A stretch of 64,000 nucleotides of DNA from an uncultured Collinsella sp. (GTDB lineage Bacteria; Actinomycetota; Coriobacteriia; Coriobacteriales; Coriobacteriaceae), in contig CABSAN010000001.1 of the NCBI GenBank assembly GCA_902475785.1, forward strand, positions 1 through 64,000, written 5' to 3'. The notes under the pieces are model-generated. The model searched no databases and was not told the DNA's origin. It was given only the letters and a program-made list of their open reading frames with translations. The position numbers and the translations under genes are program-made. Below are positions 17,403 through 26,797 of this stretch, one piece after another. Position 1 is the stretch's first letter. Each line of letters begins with the position of its first letter.

Positions 17403-17437
17403 GGGGTAGCTAAAAGAGTTCCGTCCCTAATTGGCTA
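17403..17437. repeat. Solitary GGGAC-core unit (family C)
   Basis: A single arm-like unit, GGGGTAGCTAAAAGAGTTCC then GTCCCTAATTGGCTAC. Its ends GTAGC/GCTAC are self-complementary. It abuts the stop codon of the gene at 17439. The whole 16887-17438 gap holds only repeats and no gene. Confidence 0.7.
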
Positions 17438-17438
17438 C

Positions 17439-17837
17439 TCAGGCTCGGTCGATGTCCATGCTGGCGATGAGGTCGATGTTGGTGCCGAGAAGGTCTTCCA
17501 GCACGATGTCGCCCATACGGATGGGGGCTTTGACGACCAGGCCGCGGATGAGGTCCATGGCCTGGGCATGGAGTGCCAGCGGGATGGCTTCGGTCGTGCG
17601 CACGGGCAGCAGCGCCTCATCGCCACCGGATACGGCCACCGTGGTGGTGAGCACGCGCATGGGGCAGGTGAGCTCCTGATGTGCGAACTTATCACCGCGT
17701 GGGCAGCTGTTGCCGGTTACGGAGCGCACCTCTACCACGGCGCCCTTGGCGTCGCGCTCCACCTCCACGTTCAGGAGACACTCGGATGGGCAGGTGGTGC
17801 AGTTGAACTGCAATGTCTCAGTTACATTCGTGCTCAT
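17439..17837 (-). CDS. DUF1667 protein of an FAD-dehydrogenase operon
   Basis: A 132-residue cysteine-containing protein of the DUF1667 family. The N-terminus has FNCTTCPSECLLNV (about 10-23), then NSCPRGDKFAHQE (about 43-55) and TCPMRVLTTTV, giving five or six cysteines suited to an Fe-S cluster. DUF1667 genes typically close a three-gene set with a GlpA-like dehydrogenase and an FAD reductase, as here. AGGAGG precedes the ATG by about ten bases. The start lies five bases past the stop of the upstream gene. A role as small electron-transfer partner of the two flavoproteins is inferred. Confidence 0.85.
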   Translation of the reverse strand: MSTNVTETLQFNCTTCPSECLLNVEVERDAKGAVVEVRSVTGNSCPRGDKFAHQELTCPMRVLTTTVAVSGGDEALLPVRTTEAIPLALHAQAMDLIRGLVVKAPIRMGDIVLEDLLGTNIDLIASMDIDRA

Positions 17838-17841
17838 GGCC

Positions 17842-19209
17842 TTACGCCTCCTCAACAGGGTCGACGGAAAGGACAATTTCGCTAACACCCAGGTCGAGTG
17901 CGCGCTGAATCACCTTTGCCGGCAGCGGGAAGCTCTCCATAACGCTCGGCTTAAACGCGCGGACCTTGCCTGCAAACAGCTCCTCGTCGCCTGAAAGAAT
18001 GCGCACGCGGGCGGCGTCGACCGGTCGGCGCACACGGAAGTTGAGCTTAGTGAGCCCGAAGGTCGTAATGCGGCCCGGCAGTGCGTAGCCTGCGATGCCG
18101 GCGGGGGAGACCGTGAGCTCGCAGCCCGCGTCCGGGGCACCCGCGTCGGCATCCGTACCGCTCCCCAGCGCGTACGCCGCCGCAGCCGTACCGGCACGTT
18201 CGGACTCGGTTGTCACGTTGTCGGCCAGGTCGTGCACGTGCAGTACGTTGCCGCAGGCAAAGATGCCCGGCACGCCCGTTTGCAGGCTCTGGTCCACCAC
18301 GGCGCCGCGCGTGCGCGGGTCAAGCTCAACGCCTGCGGCAACCGAAAGCTCGTTCTCGGGAATCAGGCCCACCGAAAGCAGCAGCGTGTCGCACGGAACA
18401 ATGCGCTCCGTCCCGGCAATAGGCGCCAGGTGCTCGTTGACCTGACTCACCTCGACCGCTTCCACGCGATCGTGTCCGATCACGCGCGTCACGGTTGTGG
18501 ACAGGTGCAACGGAATGCCAAAGTCGTCCAAGCAGTTCTTGACGTTGCGGCGCAGGCCGTTGGCGTATGGCATGAGCTCGTACACGCCCTCGACGGAAAT
18601 TCCTTCGAGCGTGCAGCGGCGCGCCATGATAAGCCCGATGTCGCCCGAGCCCAAAATGACGGCGCGCGAGCCGGGCTTGAGGTTTTCGATATTGATGTAT
18701 CGCTGCGCCAGGCCCGCCGTAAACACGCCGGCGGGGCGGCTGCCGGGGATCTTGATCTCGCTGCGCGTGCGCTCACGGCACCCCATGGCAAGGACGACCG
18801 CGCGTCCGGTGAGCTGCAGCATGCCGGCACGGCTCATGAGCGTGACGGTACGGAACGCGGCGGTTTCCGCGCCCTCGCCTGAATCGATCCCAAGCACCAT
18901 GCTGCCCAAGAACAGCGCAATGTCGGTCGCGTGTACCTGGTCGATAAAGCGCTGCGCGTACTCGGGACCGGTGAGCTCCTGTTTAAAGTGCGAAAGGCCA
19001 AAACCGGGGTGGATGCACTGGCGGAGGATTCCTCCTAGATGCTGCTCGCGTTCAACGATGGCCACGCGCGCGCCGGCCTTGTGCGCGGCAAGCGCGGCCG
19101 CCATGCCGGCAGGTCCGCCACCGATAACAACAACGTCGAAGGCCTGCGTCGACATCGACGCTACAGCTCCGGCATCTGCGCGTCCGTCGCGCATATCAAG
19201 CGTCGCCAT
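17842..19209 (-). CDS. FAD/NAD-dependent oxidoreductase partner of the GlpA-like dehydrogenase
   Basis: A 455-residue pyridine nucleotide-disulphide-type flavoprotein. The FAD Rossmann motif is VVVIGGGPAGMAAALAAHKAG (about 26-46, split in the source by residues DV/VV), the family motif is GCRERTRSEI, and a second nucleotide-binding fold begins AVILGSGDIGLIMARR (about 185-200). GIFACGNVLHVHDLADNV near 330 is the FAD-closing motif. This family accompanies GlpA-like enzymes and DUF1667 proteins in anaerobes, where it is thought to link substrate oxidation to NAD. ATG 19209 has GGGAG nine bases upstream. An internal ATG at 19155 would remove an unconserved N-terminus. It starts two bases after the upstream stop. 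Confidence 0.88.
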   Translation of the reverse strand: MATLDMRDGRADAGAVASMSTQAFDVVVIGGGPAGMAAALAAHKAGARVAIVEREQHLGGILRQCIHPGFGLSHFKQELTGPEYAQRFIDQVHATDIALFLGSMVLGIDSGEGAETAAFRTVTLMSRAGMLQLTGRAVVLAMGCRERTRSEIKIPGSRPAGVFTAGLAQRYINIENLKPGSRAVILGSGDIGLIMARRCTLEGISVEGVYELMPYANGLRRNVKNCLDDFGIPLHLSTTVTRVIGHDRVEAVEVSQVNEHLAPIAGTERIVPCDTLLLSVGLIPENELSVAAGVELDPRTRGAVVDQSLQTGVPGIFACGNVLHVHDLADNVTTESERAGTAAAAYALGSGTDADAGAPDAGCELTVSPAGIAGYALPGRITTFGLTKLNFRVRRPVDAARVRILSGDEELFAGKVRAFKPSVMESFPLPAKVIQRALDLGVSEIVLSVDPVEEA

Positions 19210-19210
19210 C

Positions 19211-20692
19211 CTAGCGCACTCCCTTCAGTGGTCCCTCTACCAGCCAAGAACCGGCATCCTCCAACAGCACCTCGCTGGGGTCGCAGCCCAGCTCGCGCGC
19301 CAGGATCGCTACCACGCGGCTCTGGCAAAAACCACTCTGGCACCGACCCATGCCGGCACGGCAGCGGCGCTTGACACCCTCGACTGAAACCGCGCCCGGG
19401 CGCCGTCGAATCGCGGCCACGATCTCGGCCTCGGGCACCGTCTCGCAGCGGCAGACGATCTGTCCCCACGCGGGGTCGGACTCAATGAGCTCTTCCTTGC
19501 GCGCAAGCGGAGCGCGGTCAAAGTCGTCCGGCGCATGGCGAATCGGGTCCCAGTCTCCGTGTTCGCGCAGGGCCACGCCGGCATCGCGCAGTACCTGCTC
19601 CATGCGCTCGGCAATAGCCGGCGCGCTCGCCACGCCCGGCGACTGAATGCCCGCGGCCTGGAACAGTCCCGACACCACGGTCGACTGCCCAATAAAGAAG
19701 TCGTTCGTTCCCTGAATGACCGGGCGCCCGCCGGCAAACGCCCGCACCACGCGACGCGTGTCCAGATCGGGTACCAGCTTGCGTGCGCCGTCCAGCAACG
19801 TGTTGACATCGGTAGCGTAGGTCTGTGTATCGCCTGGCTCGCGCACGGCGGCGGTCGCGGTAATCACGGTGTTGCCGTGTACGGTACCCGTGACGATAAC
19901 GCCCTTGGACACCGGCGTCGGCACCGGGTAGAGCGGCGTCAGCGCGCGCGGTTCCTTGTCCAGCACCACGATGTTGCCCTGGCGCCAGACCATCTGAAAC
20001 TCCTCGGCGCCGGCCATGTGCGAGATGTCCGCGGCTCCGTTGCCTGCGGCGTTAATTAGGTACCGACAGTGTACGTCGCCGGCGGGTGTCACCAACGTAA
20101 AGCGCGTGCGGCCCTTGCCGTCGGCAGCAGCGTCCTCGCCGTGCGAGCCGGCAACCTCAATCGCCTCCACCGGTGCGGAGCGCATAAACGTCACGCCGTT
20201 GGCCACGGCGTTCTCCAGCGCGGCGATGGCGACCTCAAACGGGTCAACGTAACCGGTCGAGGGGCACCACAGCGCACACGAGGCCTGGGCACTTGCGCGC
20301 GGTTCCAGCTCGTGGATGCGCTCAGAGCTGATAATCGACAGCTCGGGCACGCCGTTAGCCAGGCCATTCTGGCGCAGCTTCTCCAGGTGCGCGCGGTCTT
20401 CGTCGTTAAACCCCAGCACCATCGACCCGGTCCGGCGGAACAAAAAGCCTAGCTCCTGGGCCCACGTGCCATATAGCTCGCAACCACGAGCGTTGACCTG
20501 CGCCTTTACCGTGCCCGGCGCCGGATCGTAGCCGGCGTGCACCAGGCCGCCGTTGGCCTTCGACGCGCCCAGGGCGACATCGTTGGCCGCTTCGACCACG
20601 CAAATGGACAAGTCATAGCGCGCGAGCTGTCGCGCGATGGCGCATCCCGTGATGCCCGCGCCCACAATCGCGATATCAAACGTTTCCGCCAC
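19211..20692 (-). CDS. GlpA/LhgO-like FAD-dependent dehydrogenase with C-terminal BFD [2Fe-2S] domain
   Basis: A 493-residue DAO-fold flavoprotein, predicted to oxidise glycerol 3-phosphate or a 2-hydroxy acid. The FAD motif IAIVGAGITGCAIARQLARY sits at about residues 7-26, followed by ALGASKANGGLVHAGYDP. After the catalytic domain a BFD-like [2Fe-2S] domain carries IVCRCETVPEAEI and GMGRCQSGFCQSRV (about 415-465, C-x-C and C-x4-C). It is the first gene of a three-gene minus-strand operon. Two adjacent palindromes just upstream (20710-20737) may be operator sites. Substrate is uncertain: the family contains both glycerol-3-phosphate and L-2-hydroxyglutarate oxidising members. Confidence 0.88.
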   Translation of the reverse strand: MAETFDIAIVGAGITGCAIARQLARYDLSICVVEAANDVALGASKANGGLVHAGYDPAPGTVKAQVNARGCELYGTWAQELGFLFRRTGSMVLGFNDEDRAHLEKLRQNGLANGVPELSIISSERIHELEPRASAQASCALWCPSTGYVDPFEVAIAALENAVANGVTFMRSAPVEAIEVAGSHGEDAAADGKGRTRFTLVTPAGDVHCRYLINAAGNGAADISHMAGAEEFQMVWRQGNIVVLDKEPRALTPLYPVPTPVSKGVIVTGTVHGNTVITATAAVREPGDTQTYATDVNTLLDGARKLVPDLDTRRVVRAFAGGRPVIQGTNDFFIGQSTVVSGLFQAAGIQSPGVASAPAIAERMEQVLRDAGVALREHGDWDPIRHAPDDFDRAPLARKEELIESDPAWGQIVCRCETVPEAEIVAAIRRRPGAVSVEGVKRRCRAGMGRCQSGFCQSRVVAILARELGCDPSEVLLEDAGSWLVEGPLKGVR

Positions 20693-20709
20693 AGTGCCTC
20701 CCAGACGAG

Positions 20710-20737
20710 TTGACAGGCTGTCAATAGGACTATCCTA
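20710..20737. promoter_or_regulatory. Two adjacent perfect palindromes, possible operators
   Basis: TTGACAGGCTGTCAA (20710-20724) is followed directly by TAGGACTATCCTA (20725-20737), 18 to 45 bases before the GlpA-like start. The first also offers a TTGACA hexamer with TATCCT 15 bases later on the plus strand, facing the repeat array. Either operator or promoter use is possible. Confidence 0.5.
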
Positions 20738-20861
20738 CGGTCTGTGAGCCCCCAGTGCGGCGGCAATGCGGCGAACAGCCCCGCAACACCCGCCAACGGC
20801 AGGCGAGGGGAGACTCAACAACGTCGACAACCTCGTCTGCCACCTTTGGTGTCCGAGATTT

Positions 20862-21561
20862 GTCTCAATCTGTAACGGTAAACAGAAGAACTGGGTTCCA
20901 GATGTTACAGATCGAGACGTTTGCCAGACTGGCCCTCCATTCGTCTCGATCTGTAACAGTAAGAGGAGAAAATCGGTCCTACGTGTTACAGATCGAGATT
21001 TAAGTCGGGGAGAGATTCTTCTGTCTCGATTTGTAACATCTAGGGACCGTTTTGGGGTCTAGATGTTACAGATTTAGACGAACCTATCAGTCGGTTTCGA
21101 ATGTCTAAATCTGTAACGGTTAGACCTGTTTTTGCCGAATTGTTGTTACAGATTGAGATATTTAACGGAGGGCTCACCGTTCATCTTGATCTGTAACAGT
21201 AAGGACTGATTTTGGAGTCAAGATGTTACAGATTGAGATTTAAGTCGGGGGGTGAATGGCTTGTCTAAATCTGTAACATCTGGGACTGTATTTGCCGAGT
21301 AACTGTTACAGATTGAGGCATTCGGTGTGGATGGTTTTCTTTGTCTCGATCTGTAACAGTTAGCTGATGATTTGGGTTCTAGATGTTACAGATTGAGACA
21401 TTTGACTTGCGGTCTGTCCGTTCGTCTCGATCTGTAACAGCAAGAGGGGAATTATGGTCCTACGTGTTACAGATCGAGACGTTTGTCAGACGGCCCCTCT
21501 GTTTGTCTCAATCTGTAACATCTAGAACCGGATTCTGCTCCCACCTGTTACAGATTGAGAT
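20862..21561. repeat. Array of nine 57-bp two-fold symmetric units at 80-81 bp period
   Basis: Units begin at 20862, 20943, 21023, 21103, 21183, 21263, 21343, 21424 and 21505, and every one is exactly 57 bp. Each has a left arm close to GTCTCGATCTGTAAC, a 27-base variable centre and a right arm close to GTTACAGATCGAGAC. Units are separated by 23-24 variable bases. This gives 18 copies of one 15-mer in strictly alternating orientation, all close to the consensus, while centres and spacers are loosely related (for example the spacers at 21000 and 21240, or 20919 and 21481). Arms can pair within a unit or across the spacer. Period changes of 80/81 break every reading frame. The whole 20693-21661 gap contains no gene. 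Confidence 0.95.
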
Positions 21562-21661
21562 GTTTGTGTCTGCACCGGCCCCGTACCCAGCCGTGGTCCC
21601 ATATAAACAAACCCCGTGGTAAACTTGACCGGACTGTAATTATTCCGAAAGGTACACCTCA

Positions 21662-22093
21662 ATGTCCAAATACATCAACGAGCTCATGTCACCGCAGCTT
21701 ATGGGCGTCATCTATGCCTTCGTAGGCTTTATCATCGCCCTGTACGTGCTGTCGGTCGTCTATGTGTTCATCGACGCTCGCCGCCGCGGCGCCAGCGCTT
21801 ACGTGGCATGGGGCATCATCGCCCTCATCCCGTTTGTGGGCCTTATCGCCTACCTGGTCCTGCGTCCGCACTCCTACGCGGCCGACCGCGAGGAGCAGGA
21901 GCTGGACATGGCCCTGCGCGAGCGTCAGCTTGCCCAGTACGGCACCTGCCCGCAGTGCGGTGCCCCTATCGAGAAGGACTTTGTGGTCTGCCCGGTGTGC
22001 GACACCCAGGTCCGTAACGTGTGCCCCAGCTGCCATCGCCCGCTCGACGCGCACTGGAAGGTCTGCCCTTACTGCCGAACTCGCATCCAGTAG
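21662..22093 (+). CDS. Membrane-anchored double zinc-ribbon protein
   Basis: A 143-residue protein of unknown function. Two hydrophobic segments (about 13-37 and 46-65, VYAFVGFII-type and GIIALIPFVGLIAYLVL) form a hairpin in the membrane, resembling the PLDc_N/phospholipase-D-nuclease-like N-terminal fold. An RxxQ-rich charged linker leads to two cytoplasmic zinc ribbons: CPQCGAPI with CPVCDTQV, then CPSCHRPL with CPYCRTRI. GAAAGG stands nine bases before the ATG. It sits between the repeat array and thrS and is probably transcribed alone, with a hairpin terminator at 22229. Confidence 0.8.
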   Translation: MSKYINELMSPQLMGVIYAFVGFIIALYVLSVVYVFIDARRRGASAYVAWGIIALIPFVGLIAYLVLRPHSYAADREEQELDMALRERQLAQYGTCPQCGAPIEKDFVVCPVCDTQVRNVCPSCHRPLDAHWKVCPYCRTRIQ

Positions 22094-22228
22094 CGCATCC
22101 ATCGCCGGGCCGGTCGTAAGCCACGGGCGCATCGCGGGCATCCCTCGCAAACGCGCCGCGCCACGGGCGCGCCGCAAGCACGCGCGCCCTACACCCCGCC
22201 CCCACACGATGAAGCATGCGTAGAAAAT

Positions 22229-22262
22229 CGCCCGCCGTGCCATTAAGGTGCGGCGGGCGCTT
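22229..22262 (+). terminator. GC-rich hairpin terminator before thrS
   Basis: CGCCCGCCG (22229-22237) and CGGCGGGCG (22251-22259) pair perfectly over a 13-base loop and are followed by CTTGT. Its end overlaps the thrS -35 box. Confidence 0.7.
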
Positions 22263-22288
22263 GTATACCAAGGTAACCTGCCTATAAT
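22261..22288 (+). promoter_or_regulatory. Sigma-70-type promoter of thrS
   Basis: TTGTAT (22261-22266) and a perfect TATAAT (22283-22288) are separated by 16 bases. About 90 bases of leader follow before the thrS start. Confidence 0.8.
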
Positions 22289-22380
22289 GATGCAAGTCAA
22301 AAACGCCGCGCCCACCAAGCGCCACAAGCGCCGGGCGCCAGCACTTGTACACCAGGCATCCGAGAGGAGAAAACATACCC

Positions 22381-24144
<1,764 letters not shown>

Positions 24145-24168
24145 CACGAACAATACAAGAATTAACAA

Positions 24169-24205
24169 AGGCGATCGTCCTATAGGGCGGTCGCCTTTTT
24201 TGTTG
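24169..24205 (+). terminator. First thrS terminator
   Basis: AGGCGATCGTCC pairs with GGGCGGTCGCC around TATA, followed by TTTTTTGTT, about 25 bases after the stop. Confidence 0.9.
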
Positions 24206-24216
24206 TCTATAGAAGA

Positions 24217-24246
24217 AAAGCCGCTGGTTAGAGCGGCTTTTTTGTT
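24217..24246 (+). terminator. Second, tandem thrS terminator
   Basis: AAAGCCGCT pairs with AGCGGCTTT around GGTTAG, followed by a run of Ts. It may insulate the polysaccharide locus from thrS. Confidence 0.88.
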
Positions 24247-24249
24247 GTG

Positions 24250-24382
24250 CAAAAAGGTACAGGTTTTCGTATCTTTCGACGTTGCTCATTATACGAACAA
24301 ACTGCTCACGTTTTCCCAGATTACACAAAATGCGCCGTGAATGGGTGCATCTCCATAGGCCTCTACAAAAACCTGTACTTTT
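24250..24382. other. AT-rich upstream region of the polysaccharide locus bounded by an inverted repeat
   Basis: AAAAAGGTACAGGTTTT (24251-24267) and AAAACCTGTACTTTT (24368-24382) are inverted copies differing by one base. The 100 bases between them are AT-rich and contain a -10-like CATTATAC near 24288. No gene is seen from 24145 to 24468 apart from the terminators. It may be the promoter/leader region of the antiterminator gene. Confidence 0.6.
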
Positions 24383-24468
24383 GCGACTGCGCCTAGCTGC
24401 GAGCGAGAAGCCTGTTCTTAACGCCTCTGCATCCGCGTGCGTCGCGGAGCAAGAAAAGGGGGCGAGAG

Positions 24469-25059
24469 ATGGAACAGACAATGCGGCGCCAAGAGCAGCT
24501 GCCTGGTGCCTTTAGCGGCACCGCAACCAACAGCCAGCATGGCCGCGTCCGCTGGTATCTGGTCCACACCCCTAATGGAAAAGAGCGCGAGACCTGCGAA
24601 AAGATCCGCCGCATTATCCCGCACGAGCTGATGCAGGACGCTTTTGTGATGCAAAAGGAGTTCTGGTTTAAGCGGGACGGCGCCTGGTCGATCCAAACTA
24701 AACCCATGTACAAGGAATACTTCTTCGTCGCCACGCGCGATGCCGCCACGCTCGATAAGGCTTTGGCCCAGTTGAGTTTTGGCTGCCGCATTGCCGGCAG
24801 CAGGGAGCGGGCCTATGCGCCCATGCCGGACGATGCGCAGGACTGGTACCGCAGCGTGCTCGACGAAGACGGCGTGGTGCGCAACAGCGTGGCGCGCATA
24901 GAAGACGGCGTGTTGCACATAGTGCAAGGGCCCTTGGTGGGGCAAGAGGCCCGTGTAAAGAAGATCGACCGTCATAAGCGCTGGTGCCTGGTAGACGTGG
25001 GCGAAGGCGACTCCGCATTTAGGGAGCTGCTTCCGTTAGACGTGCCCAGTAAGACGTAA
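24469..25059 (+). CDS. NusG-family transcription antiterminator (LoaP-like)
   Basis: A 196-residue specialised NusG paralogue, predicted to bind RNA polymerase and suppress termination across the long locus that follows. The NGN domain begins RWYLVHTPNGKERETCEKIR (about 28-47) and includes MYKEYFFVATRD. The C-terminal KOW domain reads IVQGPLVGQEARVKKIDRHK (about 151-170). LoaP-type NusG relatives in Firmicutes and Actinobacteria head polysaccharide or specialised-metabolite operons, which is the context here. It sits directly upstream of the initiating sugar transferase. A short hairpin TCCCTG-GAAT-CAGGGA at 25112-25127 lies in the next leader and overlaps the following ribosome-binding site. 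Whether that is the LoaP recognition hairpin is not shown. Confidence 0.83.
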   Translation: MEQTMRRQEQLPGAFSGTATNSQHGRVRWYLVHTPNGKERETCEKIRRIIPHELMQDAFVMQKEFWFKRDGAWSIQTKPMYKEYFFVATRDAATLDKALAQLSFGCRIAGSRERAYAPMPDDAQDWYRSVLDEDGVVRNSVARIEDGVLHIVQGPLVGQEARVKKIDRHKRWCLVDVGEGDSAFRELLPLDVPSKT

Positions 25060-25128
25060 AGGGACGTCGCGCTGGCAATTCATTCGCAATTTGAATTCAT
25101 CGATTGGGGGATCCCTGGAATCAGGGAC

Positions 25129-25842
25129 GTGGATTTGAACTTGACTAGTAAAGAGATGGCTGAATGCAGTACTTCCGTGGGGGAGCCGCTAGCCGTTCAG
25201 AAGATACAACCGAGCGGTACGCTGTCTTACCGTTTTTTGAAGAGGCTGTTTGATTTTGTTTTCAGCCTTTGTGTGAGCGTGGTGCTGTTCGTTCCCGTTG
25301 TCGTTGTGTGCGTACTTATCTGTCTCGAGTCTTCGGGTAGTCCTGTGTATGCCCAGGAGCGCGTTGGCAAGGGAGGAAAGATCATCAAGATCCTTAAGCT
25401 TCGCAGTATGGTCGCCGATGCTGGCAATGTACAGAAGTATCTGAGCCCTGAGCAGCTACATCAGTGGGAAGTCGAGCGCAAGGTCGACGATGATCCCCGC
25501 ATTACCAAAGTCGGTCAGTTTATCCGTAAGTGCTCGATTGACGAGATGCCGCAGTTCCTGAACGTGCTGAACGGCGATCTTTCCGTCATCGGACCGCGTC
25601 CCATTACAAGAGACGAACTTGAGCAGCACTTTTCCGATGAGGAAAAGGCCGAGTTGCTTTCTGTCCAGCCCGGCATTACGGGCCTGTGGCAGGCAACCGA
25701 TCGCAACGCTGCGACGTTCGAGAGTGGCCTGCGTCAAAAGATCGAGCTTCATTACGTGCGTAACCGATGCTTCCGCATGGACTGGAAATGCTTTACCGGC
25801 ACCTTTGGTGCCATGTTCGGCAAGAAGAGGACGGGGCGATAG
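25129..25842 (+). CDS. Initiating sugar transferase (polyprenyl-phosphate glycosyl-1-phosphate transferase)
   Basis: Starts repeat-unit assembly by moving a sugar-1-phosphate from its UDP-sugar to undecaprenyl phosphate at the inner membrane face. One N-terminal hydrophobic segment (about 43-65, FSLCVSVVLFVPVVVVCVLI) is followed by the bacterial sugar transferase domain: SSGSPVYAQERVGKGGK, ILKLRSMV, then KCSIDEMPQFLNVLNGDLS and IGPRPITRDE, ending RPGITG-type QPGITGLWQ. At 237 residues it is a short monotopic form without the WbaP-type extra membrane domain. GTG 25129 is used. ATG 25156 is an alternative. The next start codon follows the stop directly. Confidence 0.93.
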   Translation: MDLNLTSKEMAECSTSVGEPLAVQKIQPSGTLSYRFLKRLFDFVFSLCVSVVLFVPVVVVCVLICLESSGSPVYAQERVGKGGKIIKILKLRSMVADAGNVQKYLSPEQLHQWEVERKVDDDPRITKVGQFIRKCSIDEMPQFLNVLNGDLSVIGPRPITRDELEQHFSDEEKAELLSVQPGITGLWQATDRNAATFESGLRQKIELHYVRNRCFRMDWKCFTGTFGAMFGKKRTGR

Positions 25843-26751
25843 ATGGCTATTGAGAATGGACCTCTGGTTAGCGTTATTGTTCCAACCTATAAAAGGGCAG
25901 ATCGGCTAACAAAAGCGTTAAGTTCTATTTCGAATCAGTCATATAAGAACCTGGAAATTATTGTCGTTAACGACAATGAAGTGAATTCCGAGTGGGATAA
26001 GGAAACAAACAAAGTACTTTCGACATACGAAGATTCGCGTCTAAGGACAATCCATACTGCCGGTCGTACGGGCGGGGGTGCCGCACGTAACTATGCGTGT
26101 CGCCAAGCAATGGGCGATTATCTGGCATTTCTTGATGATGATGATGAGTTTCTCCCAGATAAGGTTGAAACGCAGCTCGGCTATATATTGGAAAATGGCC
26201 TCGATATGTGCTGGCAGGATGTCTCTTGGTATAACGAGTCGGGTAAGCTCGTAGAGCATCGCCGTCTCAATCATTGTGATGATTTTTCAAAACAAGGTTT
26301 GCTCAGGGCGCATTTATTAACACCAATAGCTCCCACATCAATCTACATGCTAAAGAAAGGCCTGTTTGACGCGACTGAAGGATTCGGCGAAGTTGCTACG
26401 GGCCAAGACTGGTGGCTAATGCTTCGCTGTATTGAGGCCGGTGCGCGCATTGGCTATATGCCAGAAGTTCATGTGCATCAGTATCTGCATTCTGGCGAGC
26501 GCCTTTCTCTGGGAAATAACAAGATCGAAGGCGAAGTGGCGAGACACAAGGTTGTTCAAAGTTATTACCCACAGCTCGATAAGAAAGATATCAACTATAT
26601 AGAGTTTCGACATAACGCTGTTTTGGCTTTTGCAATGAAGCGTAGTCGACGATATATGGATGCGTTCGGCTATGCGATTAAGGCTTTCTTTGCGTCGCCG
26701 AGTGCCTGCGTTACCGAAGCTTTTGGATTCTTTAGGAAAAGTAAATCTTAG
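25843..26751 (+). CDS. Glycosyltransferase family 2
   Basis: A 302-residue GT-A fold transferase expected to add a sugar to the lipid-linked repeat unit in the cytosol. The N-terminus shows VSVIVPTYKRADRLTKALSS (about 8-27), IIVVNDNE, then the DxD-type metal site AFLDDDDEFLP (about 93-103). TGQDWWLMLRCIEAG near 186 is the usual catalytic-base region. AT content is clearly higher than in housekeeping genes, as is common for polysaccharide loci. Donor and acceptor cannot be read from sequence. Confidence 0.9.
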   Translation: MAIENGPLVSVIVPTYKRADRLTKALSSISNQSYKNLEIIVVNDNEVNSEWDKETNKVLSTYEDSRLRTIHTAGRTGGGAARNYACRQAMGDYLAFLDDDDEFLPDKVETQLGYILENGLDMCWQDVSWYNESGKLVEHRRLNHCDDFSKQGLLRAHLLTPIAPTSIYMLKKGLFDATEGFGEVATGQDWWLMLRCIEAGARIGYMPEVHVHQYLHSGERLSLGNNKIEGEVARHKVVQSYYPQLDKKDINYIEFRHNAVLAFAMKRSRRYMDAFGYAIKAFFASPSACVTEAFGFFRKSKS

Positions 26752-26797
26752 CTACGAGTTATGAACCGAAATTTCAATTTTTCTGAGGAGTCGTTTT

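Noticed and set aside
20862..21561. CRISPR array
   Set aside because: Repeat copies alternate in orientation, the conserved element is only 15 bp, the intervening segments are related to each other, and no cas gene is present in the window.
20755..21622. Short open frames across the repeat array (MLQIETF-type repeats)
   Set aside because: The 80/81-bp period shifts the frame between units, there is no ribosome-binding site, and the peptides only mirror the DNA repeat.
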